NCBI RefSeq assembly: GCF_019334805.1
Contig: NZ_CP079822.1
Span: forward strand, 868,001 to 932,000
DNA: 64,000 bases
Source of the DNA: Rothia mucilaginosa
GTDB taxonomy: Bacteria > Actinomycetota > Actinomycetes > Actinomycetales > Micrococcaceae
Reading direction: 5' to 3'
How positions within the stretch are numbered: position 1 is the stretch's first letter; every line of letters starts with the position of its first letter. The notes below the pieces were generated by a model. It saw only the letters and a list, made by a program, of their open reading frames with translations. It ran no database searches and had not been told where the DNA came from. Below, in pieces: positions 31,734-40,731 of this stretch. A program made the position numbers and the translations under genes.

Positions 31734-32321
31734 TTAGAGGGAGCGAGCGACCTCGTCGTGGCTGAAGCGTGCACCGCGCGGGTATGCGGGAGCCTCGCCG
31801 TGACCGATGTTGACGACGAGGAAGGGGATCTCTGCGTTATCCGCGAAGAATTCCTTCTTGATGCCGGCGAAGTCTGCGCCGGTCATGGGGCCAGCGTCCA
31901 GGCCGAGGGCACGGATTGCGGTGATGAAGTAGCCTGCCTGCAGGTGAGCGCTCAGCTCAGCGGCGGGGGTGGCAAGCTCCTCGGTGGTGTAGTAGCCCTT
32001 GATGAAGCCGGCAGCGTTGGGATTGAAGGTGTCAGCGTGCTCTACCCAGTTCGCGTCTGCGGAGAGGATTGCGGTCACCGGTGCCGCCTGAGTCTTTGCC
32101 TTGTTGCCGTCTGCCAGGTGCGCGACGAGGCGCTCGCGTGCCTCGGGGCTCTTGACCCAGGTGATGCGCAGGGGCTGGCTGTTGAAGGCGGTGGGGCCGT
32201 AGAAGGTCAGCTCCTGGATGCGGCGTAGCTGCTCGTCAGTAACGGGTTCCTCGGTAAAGGAGGAGACGGTGCGCGGCTCGTGGAAGAGGTTGATGAGCTG
32301 TTCTTCGTTCAGGCGGGTCAT
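31734..32321 (-). CDS. nitroreductase family protein, RutE/HadB type
   Basis: A 195-residue FMN-dependent oxidoreductase resembling malonic semialdehyde reductase RutE. Features: RTVSSFTEEPVTDEQL at the N-terminus, YGPTAFNSQPLRITWV, which binds FMN in this family, and LQAGYFITAIRALGLDAGPMTG. The rest of a Rut pyrimidine pathway is not nearby, so the true substrate may be another aldehyde, enone or nitro compound. A start ATG at 32321 has AAAGGAG upstream. Confidence 0.8.
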   Translation of the reverse strand: MTRLNEEQLINLFHEPRTVSSFTEEPVTDEQLRRIQELTFYGPTAFNSQPLRITWVKSPEARERLVAHLADGNKAKTQAAPVTAILSADANWVEHADTFNPNAAGFIKGYYTTEELATPAAELSAHLQAGYFITAIRALGLDAGPMTGADFAGIKKEFFADNAEIPFLVVNIGHGEAPAYPRGARFSHDEVARSL

Positions 32322-32469
32322 GGTGAGGCTCCTTTGGGTGTTCTCCCAGTCGATTACTTTACAGGGAAAATATTACATGCTCTATAGAAACCCTGTCAAG
32401 CACATCTTCCTCCCCCAGCTCCCAACAATTCAAGAGGCGCACACCATAAACCCCGCCCATAATAGATAC

Positions 32470-35400
32470 ATGACCGACGCACTCTCCCATTTCTCCACCC
32501 CCGTACGCGACTGGTTCCGTGCCACCTTCAGCGCACCCACCGCCGCCCAAGAAGGCGCCTGGGAGAGCATCCGCAACGGCAACAACACCCTCATCATCGC
32601 CCCCACCGGCTCCGGCAAAACCCTCGCCGCCTTCCTCTGGGCACTCGACGCCCTGCACCGCGAACACGAAGCCGGAACCGCAGGCGGCACGCGCATCCTC
32701 TACATCTCGCCCCTCAAAGCGCTCGGCGCCGACGTCGAACGCAACCTGCGCGCACCATTGATCGGAATCACCCGCCTAAGCGGAAACAACACGGGTGAAC
32801 CGAGCATCAGCGTGGGCGTGCGTAGCGGCGACACCCCCGCACGCGAACGCCGCCAGCTCATCAGCAACCCGCCCGACATTCTCATCACCACCCCCGAATC
32901 CCTCTACCTCATGCTCACCAGCGCCGCCCGCAACACCCTCGCGGGCGTGACCACCGTGATCGTGGACGAGATTCACAACCTCGCCGCCACCAAACGCGGC
33001 GCGCACCTGGCGGTCTCCCTTGAACGCCTTGACGCGCTCCTCGAAAAGCCCGCGCAGCGCATTGGTCTCTCCGCAACCGTCGAAAACCCGGAGGCGGTCG
33101 CCCGGTTCCTCGGCGGCATTCAGCCGGTGACCATCATGAGCCGCCCGGTCGCCAAAGAATGGGACCTGCGTCTGAGCGTGCCCGTACCCAATATGGCGGC
33201 GCTCGGAGGCGCCAACGACTACGGGCAGGGGCTCTACGCCCCATCAGAATATGCGCCCTCGGAGGTGCCGGGCGGCGGGGGCTCAACTTCTGCCGGCTCG
33301 GCGCAGGGCGCGGCACAGCCTGCCCCCAGCGCAGCGAATACCCCGGCAAGCGCGCCCTACACGCTGGAAGATGCCATTGGCGTATTCCCCGGGCAGGAAG
33401 CCGACCAAGCGTACCCGACTCAGGCTGACGGTAACACCGCGCCCAAAAATACGCTCACCATCCCGGAAGAATCACTCCGTGAAACCGCCGATAGCGAGCG
33501 CCCGGAGCCTTCCATCTGGCCGCGTGTGCAGGAGCGCATCGTCGACCATATTGAGAACAACCGTTCTACGATTGTTTTCGTTAACTCGCGTGGACTAGCG
33601 GAAAAGCTCACCGCGGCACTCAACGATATTCACCTACGCCGCGTGCTCGCAAAGCAGGGCATCAGCCCCGAAGACTACGCGGCAGGCATCTGCGACATCG
33701 CCGAGGTGCCGCCGCTCGCCCGCGCGCACCACGGCTCCGTATCCAAGGAACAGCGCACCCTCATCGAGGAGGCACTCAAGGGCGGAACCCTGCGCTGCGT
33801 GGTCGCCACCAGCTCCCTGGAGCTGGGCATCGACATGGGCCACGTGGACCTCGTAATCCAGGTGGCCGCACCTCCCTCCGTCGCCTCCGCCCTGCAGCGC
33901 GTGGGCCGCGCCGGCCACCGCGTGGGCGATATTTCGCGCGGTGTCTTCTACCCCAAGCACCGCGGCGACCTCCTCGGGGCGACCGTGACCCTCGCGGGTA
34001 TGCGCAGCGGAACCCTCGAGCCGCTTGCCATCCCCACCAACCCCCTGGACGTACTCGCCCAGCAGACCGTGGCCGCCTGCACCCTCGGGCCCATCAGCGT
34101 TGACTCCTGGTACGAGGCCCTGCGCCGCAGCGCCCCCTACTCCGAGCTGCCCCGCGCCCTCTTCGACGCCACGCTCGAAATGCTCGCCGGCCGCTACCCC
34201 TCCGACGAGTTCGCCGAGCTGCGCCCGCGCATCCTCTGGGATCGAACCCCCACCGAGCAGGCGCCCTCCGGCAGTATCGAGGGCCGCCCCGGGGCTCAGC
34301 GCCTCGCCGTCACCAGCGGCGGCACGATTCCCGACCGCGGGCTCTTCCCCGTCTATCTGGTCAGTGGCGATGAGGAGCGCGGCCCCAAGCGTGTGGGTGA
34401 GCTCGACGAAGAAATGGTGTACGAATCCCGCGCCGGCGAGGTCATCACCCTCGGGGCGAGTAGCTGGCGCATTGAAGAAATTACGCACGACGCGGTGCGG
34501 GTCTCCCCCGCACCCGGTCAGCCCGCGCGCCTGCCCTTCTGGCACGGCGACCGCATGGGCCGCCCCTACGCACTGGGCGTGCAGACGGGTGCGTTCACGC
34601 GCGCCCTCTCCAGCCTGGATGCCACCGATAGCGCCGCCGCCCGCCAGCAGCTCGAACAGCTCGGCCTGGACCGTTGGGCCGTGGACAATCTGCTGGCCTA
34701 CCTGCGCGAGCAGCGCGAATCCACGGGTGCCGTTCCCTCCGACCGGCGCCTCATCGTGGAACGTCACCGCGACGAGCTGGGCGATTGGCGGCTGATTCTC
34801 CACTCGCCCCTGGGCTACTCGGTGCACGCCCCCTGGGCCCTCGCGGTGCGCACCCGCATTATCGAGCGCTACGGCGTGGACGCCTCGGTCATGGCGGCTG
34901 ACGACGGCATCATCCTGCGTCTGCCCGCGATGGAGGACGTGCCGCCCGGGGCCGACCTCTTCCTCTTCGATCCCGAAGAGCTGGAGGGCATCGTCACCGA
35001 ACGCGTGGGCGATTCGGCGCTTTTTGCGTCTCGGTTCCGTGAGAATGCGGCGCGTGCCCTGCTGTTGCCGCGCCGTGATCCGGGTAAGCGCACCCCGCTG
35101 TGGCAGCAGCGTCAGCGCGCCGCGCAGCTGCTGGATGTGGCGCGTAAGTACCCTGATTTTCCGGTGCTTTTGGAGACGGCGCGCGAGTGCCTGCAGGACG
35201 TGTACAATCTGCCGGCGCTGCTACAGGTGCACCGCGCTCTGGAGTCTCGCGGTATTGCCCTGATGGAGGTGGAGACCGAGGCTCCCTCGCCCTTCGCCCG
35301 CACCCTGCTCTTCGAGTACGTGGCCGAGCACCTCTACGACGCGGATGCGCCCGCCGCCGAGCGCCGCGCCGCCGCACTGTCGCTGGATCCGGCTCTGCTG

Positions 35401-37965
35401 GCGGAGTTGCTGGGTTCAAGCGGTCTGCGCGACCTGCTGGATCCGGCGGTTCTGGTGCAGACTCAGCAGCGTCTGCAGCGCACGGGTGAGCGTTACCGCG
35501 CCTGCGGTGTGGAGGGCGTGGCGGATCTTTTGCGTCAGCTGGGTCCGTTGAGCGCGCAGGAATTGAGCCTGCGTTTGCGGGCTGACAGCTTGCAGGCGGC
35601 GGCACCCGGCATTGAGCATGAAGATTCCGAAGATTACGGCGAGGAGTACAGTGCGCACGCCAGCACGGATCAGGCGCGTGCCCTGGCGGAGGAGCTGGTG
35701 CGCTCGCGCCGCGCGTTCTCGTTCATGGGAGCTGCCGATGGTTCCGCCGAGCCGCAGCTGTACTATGCGGTGGTTGAGGATGCCGCGCGCCTGCGCGACG
35801 GCCTGGGCATTATGCCCGCCGCGGCGCTACCGCTCGCCTTCCTGGAGCCGGTGGCCGAACCGCTCGAGGATCTGGTCTCCCGTTTTGCCCGCACCCATAT
35901 TCCCTTCACGGCGCAGCAGGCGGCGGAGCATTTTTCGCGCCTGACCCCGGTGGGTGTGGGCGTACTGACTCCGGTGTTGCAGCGTCTTCAGCAGCAGCGC
36001 CGCCTGAGCTCCGGCGAGTTCCTGCCCGAGGTGTTGCGTGCCTCCGAGGCGGCTGGTGTTGAGTGGGTGGATGCGCAGGTTTTGCGCACGATTCGTGCCC
36101 GTTCTCTGGCGGCGTTGCGTGAGGAGATTGAGCCGGTATCGGCGCAGGTCTATGGCATTTTTCTACCTTTGTGGCAGAACGTTCGTTCTTTATCTGTGCG
36201 GGTTGCTCAGACCCTGCCGGAGGCGAGCGCCTACGGTGCGTTCATGCCCTCCCGCCGCACCGCCACGGTGGTAGGTGAGAGGGTGGCACCCCTCAGCACA
36301 GCGGCACCCAACCCGTTAGCTGAGCACGGCGCAGAACATACGGGACAAGATTCCGCCTCCGCCACGGAGGATCTGCTCACCACCATCGACCAGCTGGCGG
36401 GTGTGCGCGTACCGGCTTCCGCGCTGGAGACGCTGATTCTTCCGGCACGCGTGCCCGGCTACCAGCCGCACATGCTGGACGAGCTGATGGCAAGCGGCAG
36501 GGTGTTCTTCACCGGCGCCGGGCAGCTCGGCGGCGGTAGCGCGCAGAAGTCTGACGGCTGGATTCGCCTGCACTTGAGCGAGAGTTCCTCGCTGACCCTG
36601 GGTGAGGACTACCCGGAGCAGCTGTTGCGCGCGGAGAACCCGGAGCCTTGGGAGGCACTGCAGGCTCCGGGCACGCTGGAGCACGCCATCTATGAGGCGC
36701 TGGCTCACGGCGGCCTGTTCGTGCCGGCGCTACGTGAGCGGGTGGCGCAGCTGATGAGCGCGGCGGCACCAGCCGGTCAGGTGGTGACTTTCCCGGATAC
36801 GGCGGAGATTTCGGCGGCGCTGTGGCGCCTGGTGTGGGCTGGTGCGGTGACGAACGATAGTTTCGCGCCAGTTCGGGCGATGCTTGCGGGCGTGCGCAGT
36901 GCGCATCCGACTCCGGCAACCCCTGCGCGCCTGTCGCGAGTGGGTCGCCGCGGTGCGGGTCGTATTGCGGCGGCGCGCGCCTCCATGGGTAACGGCTTGG
37001 CCGGCGGTTACGGCGCTGATAGCTATAGTTCCAGCGGCTACTCTGCGCCTGCCACCGGGCGTGGTCTGCGTTCCCTGCGCGGCGGGTTCCATACGACCGC
37101 CCCCGCCGTTGCCCCGCAGGATAGCGGCCGCTTCTCACGCGTGGACACGCTACTGCAGGAGCCTGTGGAGGCGACGGTTGCGGCACTCGCACGCGCCGAC
37201 CTGCTGCTGGACCGCTACGGTGTGCTGACTCGCGGGTGCCTGCAGGTGGAGGATTCTACCGGCGGATTCTCGCAGCTGTACCGGATTTATTCGGCGGCTG
37301 AGGATCGTGCGCTGGTGCGTCGCGGCTACTTTATTGAGGGTTTGGGCGCGGCGCAGTTTGCCGCCCCCGCGACGGTGGACCTGCTGCGTTCTACCGCCGA
37401 TAGCCTCAGTGTTCCCGCAGGTCCACAGGGTTTTGGCGCGACACAGGGTTTTGGTGCGAGTGCCTACACCCCGCAGCGTACCGATACGGAGCGGGTGTAC
37501 GGCACGTTCACGGTGACCCTGTTGGCGGCGACCGACCCGGCGAACCCGTACGGTGCGGCGCTGAGCTGGCCCGCGATTCCCTCCTTTGCGCACGAGGGCG
37601 AGGGCACCGTGAAGCACCGTCCGGCACGCAAGGCGGGTGCCTGCGTGGTGCTGGTGGACGGCGCACCGGTGCTCTATGTGGAGCGTGGCGCGAAGACCCT
37701 GTTGGCTTTCACTACCGACCCGGTACTTCTGGAGGCGGCGGCCCCCGCCCTGGCGCGCCTGGTGTCCACCGGTGGCGCGGAGAAGATTTCGGTGGAGAAG
37801 GTCAACGATGTGGAGCTTTTGGGCACCCACACGGTGAGCACATCCACATTGGGCGCATCCGGCGGCGAGGTTGTAGAGCATCCGGTGGAGGCGCTGCGTA
37901 CGGCGCTGCAGGCGCAGGGGTTCTACGCGACGGTTCGCGGCTTATCGCTACGCCGCTCCATTTAG
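32470..37965 (+). CDS. lhr: Lhr-type superfamily 2 DNA/RNA helicase, extra long
   Basis: About 1,831 residues; mycobacterial Lhr is about 1,500. Helicase motifs: Walker A IAPTGSGKTLAA (about residue 50), DEIH box VDEIHNLAATKRG (about 165), SATVENPEAV (about 200), FVNSRGLAEKL, SSLELGIDMGHVD and the arginine motif QRVGRAGHRVG. Winged-helix and Lhr-core regions follow, then the long C-terminal domain. Lhr translocates 3'-5' and unwinds RNA:DNA hybrids; a role in DNA repair is known in mycobacteria. Residues about 242-327 are a Gly/Ser/Ala/Pro-rich insert between the two RecA lobes. No Shine-Dalgarno; CATAAT lies 6 nt before the ATG. Confidence 0.9.
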   Translation: MTDALSHFSTPVRDWFRATFSAPTAAQEGAWESIRNGNNTLIIAPTGSGKTLAAFLWALDALHREHEAGTAGGTRILYISPLKALGADVERNLRAPLIGITRLSGNNTGEPSISVGVRSGDTPARERRQLISNPPDILITTPESLYLMLTSAARNTLAGVTTVIVDEIHNLAATKRGAHLAVSLERLDALLEKPAQRIGLSATVENPEAVARFLGGIQPVTIMSRPVAKEWDLRLSVPVPNMAALGGANDYGQGLYAPSEYAPSEVPGGGGSTSAGSAQGAAQPAPSAANTPASAPYTLEDAIGVFPGQEADQAYPTQADGNTAPKNTLTIPEESLRETADSERPEPSIWPRVQERIVDHIENNRSTIVFVNSRGLAEKLTAALNDIHLRRVLAKQGISPEDYAAGICDIAEVPPLARAHHGSVSKEQRTLIEEALKGGTLRCVVATSSLELGIDMGHVDLVIQVAAPPSVASALQRVGRAGHRVGDISRGVFYPKHRGDLLGATVTLAGMRSGTLEPLAIPTNPLDVLAQQTVAACTLGPISVDSWYEALRRSAPYSELPRALFDATLEMLAGRYPSDEFAELRPRILWDRTPTEQAPSGSIEGRPGAQRLAVTSGGTIPDRGLFPVYLVSGDEERGPKRVGELDEEMVYESRAGEVITLGASSWRIEEITHDAVRVSPAPGQPARLPFWHGDRMGRPYALGVQTGAFTRALSSLDATDSAAARQQLEQLGLDRWAVDNLLAYLREQRESTGAVPSDRRLIVERHRDELGDWRLILHSPLGYSVHAPWALAVRTRIIERYGVDASVMAADDGIILRLPAMEDVPPGADLFLFDPEELEGIVTERVGDSALFASRFRENAARALLLPRRDPGKRTPLWQQRQRAAQLLDVARKYPDFPVLLETARECLQDVYNLPALLQVHRALESRGIALMEVETEAPSPFARTLLFEYVAEHLYDADAPAAERRAAALSLDPALLAELLGSSGLRDLLDPAVLVQTQQRLQRTGERYRACGVEGVADLLRQLGPLSAQELSLRLRADSLQAAAPGIEHEDSEDYGEEYSAHASTDQARALAEELVRSRRAFSFMGAADGSAEPQLYYAVVEDAARLRDGLGIMPAAALPLAFLEPVAEPLEDLVSRFARTHIPFTAQQAAEHFSRLTPVGVGVLTPVLQRLQQQRRLSSGEFLPEVLRASEAAGVEWVDAQVLRTIRARSLAALREEIEPVSAQVYGIFLPLWQNVRSLSVRVAQTLPEASAYGAFMPSRRTATVVGERVAPLSTAAPNPLAEHGAEHTGQDSASATEDLLTTIDQLAGVRVPASALETLILPARVPGYQPHMLDELMASGRVFFTGAGQLGGGSAQKSDGWIRLHLSESSSLTLGEDYPEQLLRAENPEPWEALQAPGTLEHAIYEALAHGGLFVPALRERVAQLMSAAAPAGQVVTFPDTAEISAALWRLVWAGAVTNDSFAPVRAMLAGVRSAHPTPATPARLSRVGRRGAGRIAAARASMGNGLAGGYGADSYSSSGYSAPATGRGLRSLRGGFHTTAPAVAPQDSGRFSRVDTLLQEPVEATVAALARADLLLDRYGVLTRGCLQVEDSTGGFSQLYRIYSAAEDRALVRRGYFIEGLGAAQFAAPATVDLLRSTADSLSVPAGPQGFGATQGFGASAYTPQRTDTERVYGTFTVTLLAATDPANPYGAALSWPAIPSFAHEGEGTVKHRPARKAGACVVLVDGAPVLYVERGAKTLLAFTTDPVLLEAAAPALARLVSTGGAEKISVEKVNDVELLGTHTVSTSTLGASGGEVVEHPVEALRTALQAQGFYATVRGLSLRRSI

Positions 37966-38046
37966 ACTGCGCCGTTCCATTTAGCCCGAGCCTCAAGCTT
38001 AGCCTCAGAATAAAACTATTTTCTTCAACCTCAACTTGAGCATCAC

Positions 38047-38084
38047 AATGCCCCGCACCCTCATTGAAGGGGGTACGGGGCATT
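38047..38084 (+). terminator. terminator downstream of lhr
   Basis: AATGCCCCGCACCC and GGGTACGGGGCATT pair with one mismatch around a short loop, about 80 nt after the lhr stop codon. The segment 38085-38249 has no recognisable gene. Confidence 0.65.
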
Positions 38085-38249
38085 ATGTTTCCCTACTCAC
38101 GAACCGGGTGGTGTTCCCGGAGTCCACCACGTCGCAAGCGGCGTAGCGGAGGAATAACCGCCCGGATGTCCACGTCATCTTTGCCGTGGAGCACATAACC
38201 AAACATCGGAGCGGGAAGTCCTGTGTAGACCTGTCACTTCTTGAGGCGG

Positions 38250-38939
38250 CTAGTAGCCGCCGGTGAGGGTGTCCACGGCACCCAGGCACAGGTCGATAGC
38301 TTCTTCGAGCCCGAGCCCGCGGGAGCGAACGGTGCGCTGATCGCGGGGGTTGAGCTGCACGACGTGCATGGCGAAGTAGTCGACGAGCTGCAACCAGCCT
38401 CCGAGGATGACGCGGGTGCGGTCATTAATCGGCATGCCGGTGCGTTCAAGCATCCATTCGAGGTAGTCGGTAGGGTTGTTCGGGAAGTCCTCCCCACCGG
38501 GGGTGGGAACGCCGGCTACAACGAGGAAGTACGTGCGTAGCGCATTGCGCAACGCCTCTTCGGGGTTTTCGTGGTGCTCGCCAAGAGCCTCAAGGACTGC
38601 GTTGGCTTCGCGTCGGGTGACGGCTGCCGCCAGGGAGTCCTTGCCGGGAAAGTAGTGGTAGAGCAGGGCGCGGGTAATGCCTGCATCGCGGGCGATAGCG
38701 CTCATGGAGGCACCGAGCACGCCGCGACGAGTGAAATGTTCTGCAGCAATTTTCAGAATTTGCTCTTCGCGTTCGTGCGGTTCCATGCGCAGGGCACCGG
38801 TGCGAGGCTCCGCATTCTTTTGTGAATGTTCCATAACCTCTCCTATCGCATTTTCCGGTGCTTTGGAATTGTCCGATTGCACCGCTGTATTTGGGGGTGT
38901 TCCTTTAACCTCTGCATCCTTGCGCTGTTTCTGTCCCAT
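38250..38939 (-). CDS. TetR-family transcriptional regulator
   Basis: A 229-residue TetR-type repressor. The DNA-binding domain (about 55-105) includes EQILKIAAEHFTRRG, SMSAIARDAGITRALLYHYFPGKDSL. The ligand domain is not assignable. Two starts are possible: ATG 38939 with AAGGGG upstream, or ATG 38834 with AGGAG 5 nt before it, which would remove a 35-residue low-conservation lead. A palindrome at 38952-38967 just upstream may be its own operator. The regulated genes are not obvious; neighbours are lhr and a pseudouridine synthase. Confidence 0.82.
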   Translation of the reverse strand: MGQKQRKDAEVKGTPPNTAVQSDNSKAPENAIGEVMEHSQKNAEPRTGALRMEPHEREEQILKIAAEHFTRRGVLGASMSAIARDAGITRALLYHYFPGKDSLAAAVTRREANAVLEALGEHHENPEEALRNALRTYFLVVAGVPTPGGEDFPNNPTDYLEWMLERTGMPINDRTRVILGGWLQLVDYFAMHVVQLNPRDQRTVRSRGLGLEEAIDLCLGAVDTLTGGY

Positions 38940-38951
38940 TTCGACCCCTTC

Positions 38952-38967
38952 GTTCGAAATATCGAAC
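38952..38967. promoter_or_regulatory. candidate operator of the TetR gene
   Basis: GTTCGA-N4-TCGAAC is a perfect 6+6 dyad ending 13 nt before the TetR start codon. It is the reverse layout of the LexA box (GAAC-N4-GTTC), so it is not an SOS site. Confidence 0.45.
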
Positions 38968-38979
38968 TTCTGTGTCTTA

Positions 38980-39392
38980 ATCGTACCGCTTTAAGGCTAC
39001 TTTCAGCCTTTATTAAGGCGTTTATGACGTAGGGTGCCCAGGTTAGCATGTCTTTAATTGCTTTACATCTTTTATACTTAGAAAAATCAAAGGGGCTAAA
39101 TTGAGGGTTATTGATTTATGATTTGACAGCATTTTCGAAAATACCGCACTTAAACGCTGTTTTTTGTAAAATTAATGCAGTTTTTTTAAATTAAATATCC
39201 AATAATTTCAAAAATTTGTGAAGTTTTCGTTTTCTCAACCACACGTTCACACAAACATTCATGAGTGTCAGACAAATCTGATTTCCACAACCCCACACCC
39301 AAACCCACGGTAATATTTCCGCCTGCATGCAGCTCAGCCCAACTCACTCAGTACGCCTCCAGCTTGCCTCCGAACCTACCCCGCCCAGGCGG
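38980..39392. other. AT-rich non-coding region
   Basis: About 410 nt without a gene. 39040-39250 is strongly A/T-rich compared with the rest of the window, with runs such as seven T and an A/T-only stretch. TTGACA (39123-39128) is present but no matching -10. A short frame 39265-39519 overlaps the next gene and looks spurious. Confidence 0.55.
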
Positions 39393-39404
39393 TAGAGTAG
39401 AGCC

Positions 39405-40568
39405 ATGCCCGCACAGAACACCGCACGCCCGCAGCCTATCGCACGCCCCGATACACAGCAGGGAATACAGCTCGCCTATCAGGCAAAGCCTGCACGCCGC
39501 ACGCATCACCGTCTGCTGACCCCTCCGCTGGCTCAGAAGAACGGTATCGACCCGATTCAGTTGATCCTGCCGCTCATGGAGGAGCTCCCCGCCGATCTCA
39601 CCCCGAGCAACACCGCACCGAACAATACGGCTCCGGCAACCATTGCGGATTACCTGATTGCGCGCTTCTACCCGAACGACCCGCAGATTATTCACGCCCG
39701 CTTTAATACCGGTGAGGTGCGTCTGGACGACGGCACGATCCTGACCGGCGATAGCCCCTATATGCCGGGTGAGCGCATCTGGTATTTCCGTGAGCTTGCC
39801 GATGAGCCGCAGCTACCCTCCGATATGCCGGTGCTCTACGAGGATGAACACGTGCTGGCGATTGATAAGCCGCATTTTCTGCCGACCACCCCGCGCGGTG
39901 CCTATATTGCGCAGACCGCGCTGACCAAGCTGCGGGTGCGCGAGGACAACCCGCTGCTGATTCCGATTCACCGCCTCGATCGCCCGACCGCGGGCGTGCT
40001 GCTCTTCGCTAAGACCGTGGAGGCGCGCCGCCCCTTCCAGATGATGTTTCAGCACCGTCAGGTGTCGAAGACCTACCGCGCCGTGGCGCCGGTTCCCGCC
40101 GATGCTACCGCCGCCGAGCAGGCGTTGAGCGAGGAGGGCCTGCAGGTGCGTTCGCATATTCAGAAGATTCGTGATCAGCTGCAGGTTCAGCAACTTTCGG
40201 AGGAGCAGTGCGCGGCGCAGGGCGTGGAACCGAATACGCTGACGACCGTAAAGATTCTGCGGACTTTCACCCCGAGTGCGCAGGCTGTTGAGGGGTGGCG
40301 TGCCGAGCCTACACTGAACGAAAAACGAGAATGGACGCTCTATGATTTGGCGCCTCACACCGGCAAGACCCACCAGCTACGGGCGCACCTGAACCTTTTG
40401 GGCTCCCCCATTCTGGGCGATGTGCTCTACCCGCAGGTGCTACCCGACGCCCCAGACCGTCCCGAGTACCCGCTGCAGCTGCTGGCGTACAGCCTGCACT
40501 TTGAGCACCCCATCACCGGCGAACAGGTGGACCTGTACAGCGGGCGTTCGCTGGCTGCCGCCGCCTAA
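39405..40568 (+). CDS. RluA-family pseudouridine synthase
   Basis: A 387-residue RNA pseudouridine synthase. The catalytic Asp lies in HRLDRPTAGVLLFAK; LAIDKPHFLPTTPRG and the late THQLRAHLNLLGSPILGD are family motifs. An N-terminal part (about 1-130) resembles the S4-like lead of RluA-type enzymes but no clear S4 motif was seen. It likely modifies rRNA or tRNA; the target is unknown. No Shine-Dalgarno is found, and TAGAGT (39393-39398) lies 6 nt before the ATG, so the mRNA is probably leaderless. Confidence 0.85.
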   Translation: MPAQNTARPQPIARPDTQQGIQLAYQAKPARRTHHRLLTPPLAQKNGIDPIQLILPLMEELPADLTPSNTAPNNTAPATIADYLIARFYPNDPQIIHARFNTGEVRLDDGTILTGDSPYMPGERIWYFRELADEPQLPSDMPVLYEDEHVLAIDKPHFLPTTPRGAYIAQTALTKLRVREDNPLLIPIHRLDRPTAGVLLFAKTVEARRPFQMMFQHRQVSKTYRAVAPVPADATAAEQALSEEGLQVRSHIQKIRDQLQVQQLSEEQCAAQGVEPNTLTTVKILRTFTPSAQAVEGWRAEPTLNEKREWTLYDLAPHTGKTHQLRAHLNLLGSPILGDVLYPQVLPDAPDRPEYPLQLLAYSLHFEHPITGEQVDLYSGRSLAAAA

Positions 40569-40616
40569 CCCGTTTTTGAGTGGCGTTCACCTCGTTCCCC
40601 GCGGTGCATCTTCTCG

Positions 40617-40654
40617 GCGGGCTCTCGAAAAGGGATCACACCCGAGAGCCCGCC
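40617..40654 (+). terminator. hairpin after the pseudouridine synthase gene
   Basis: GGCGGGCTCTCG and CGAGAGCCCGCC are perfect 12-bp arms around a 14-nt loop, about 50 nt past the stop. No T-run follows. Confidence 0.55.
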
Positions 40655-40731
40655 CACAGCATCCGGGCGCTCAGAGGGTAAAAGGTGGGATAATTTCAGA
40701 CGTAATACTTCACCGCAACTACAGAGGGTCC

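Noticed and set aside
38952..38967. LexA/SOS box
   Set aside because: The halves are in reverse order (GTTC then GAAC) with wrong spacing for the actinobacterial LexA box.
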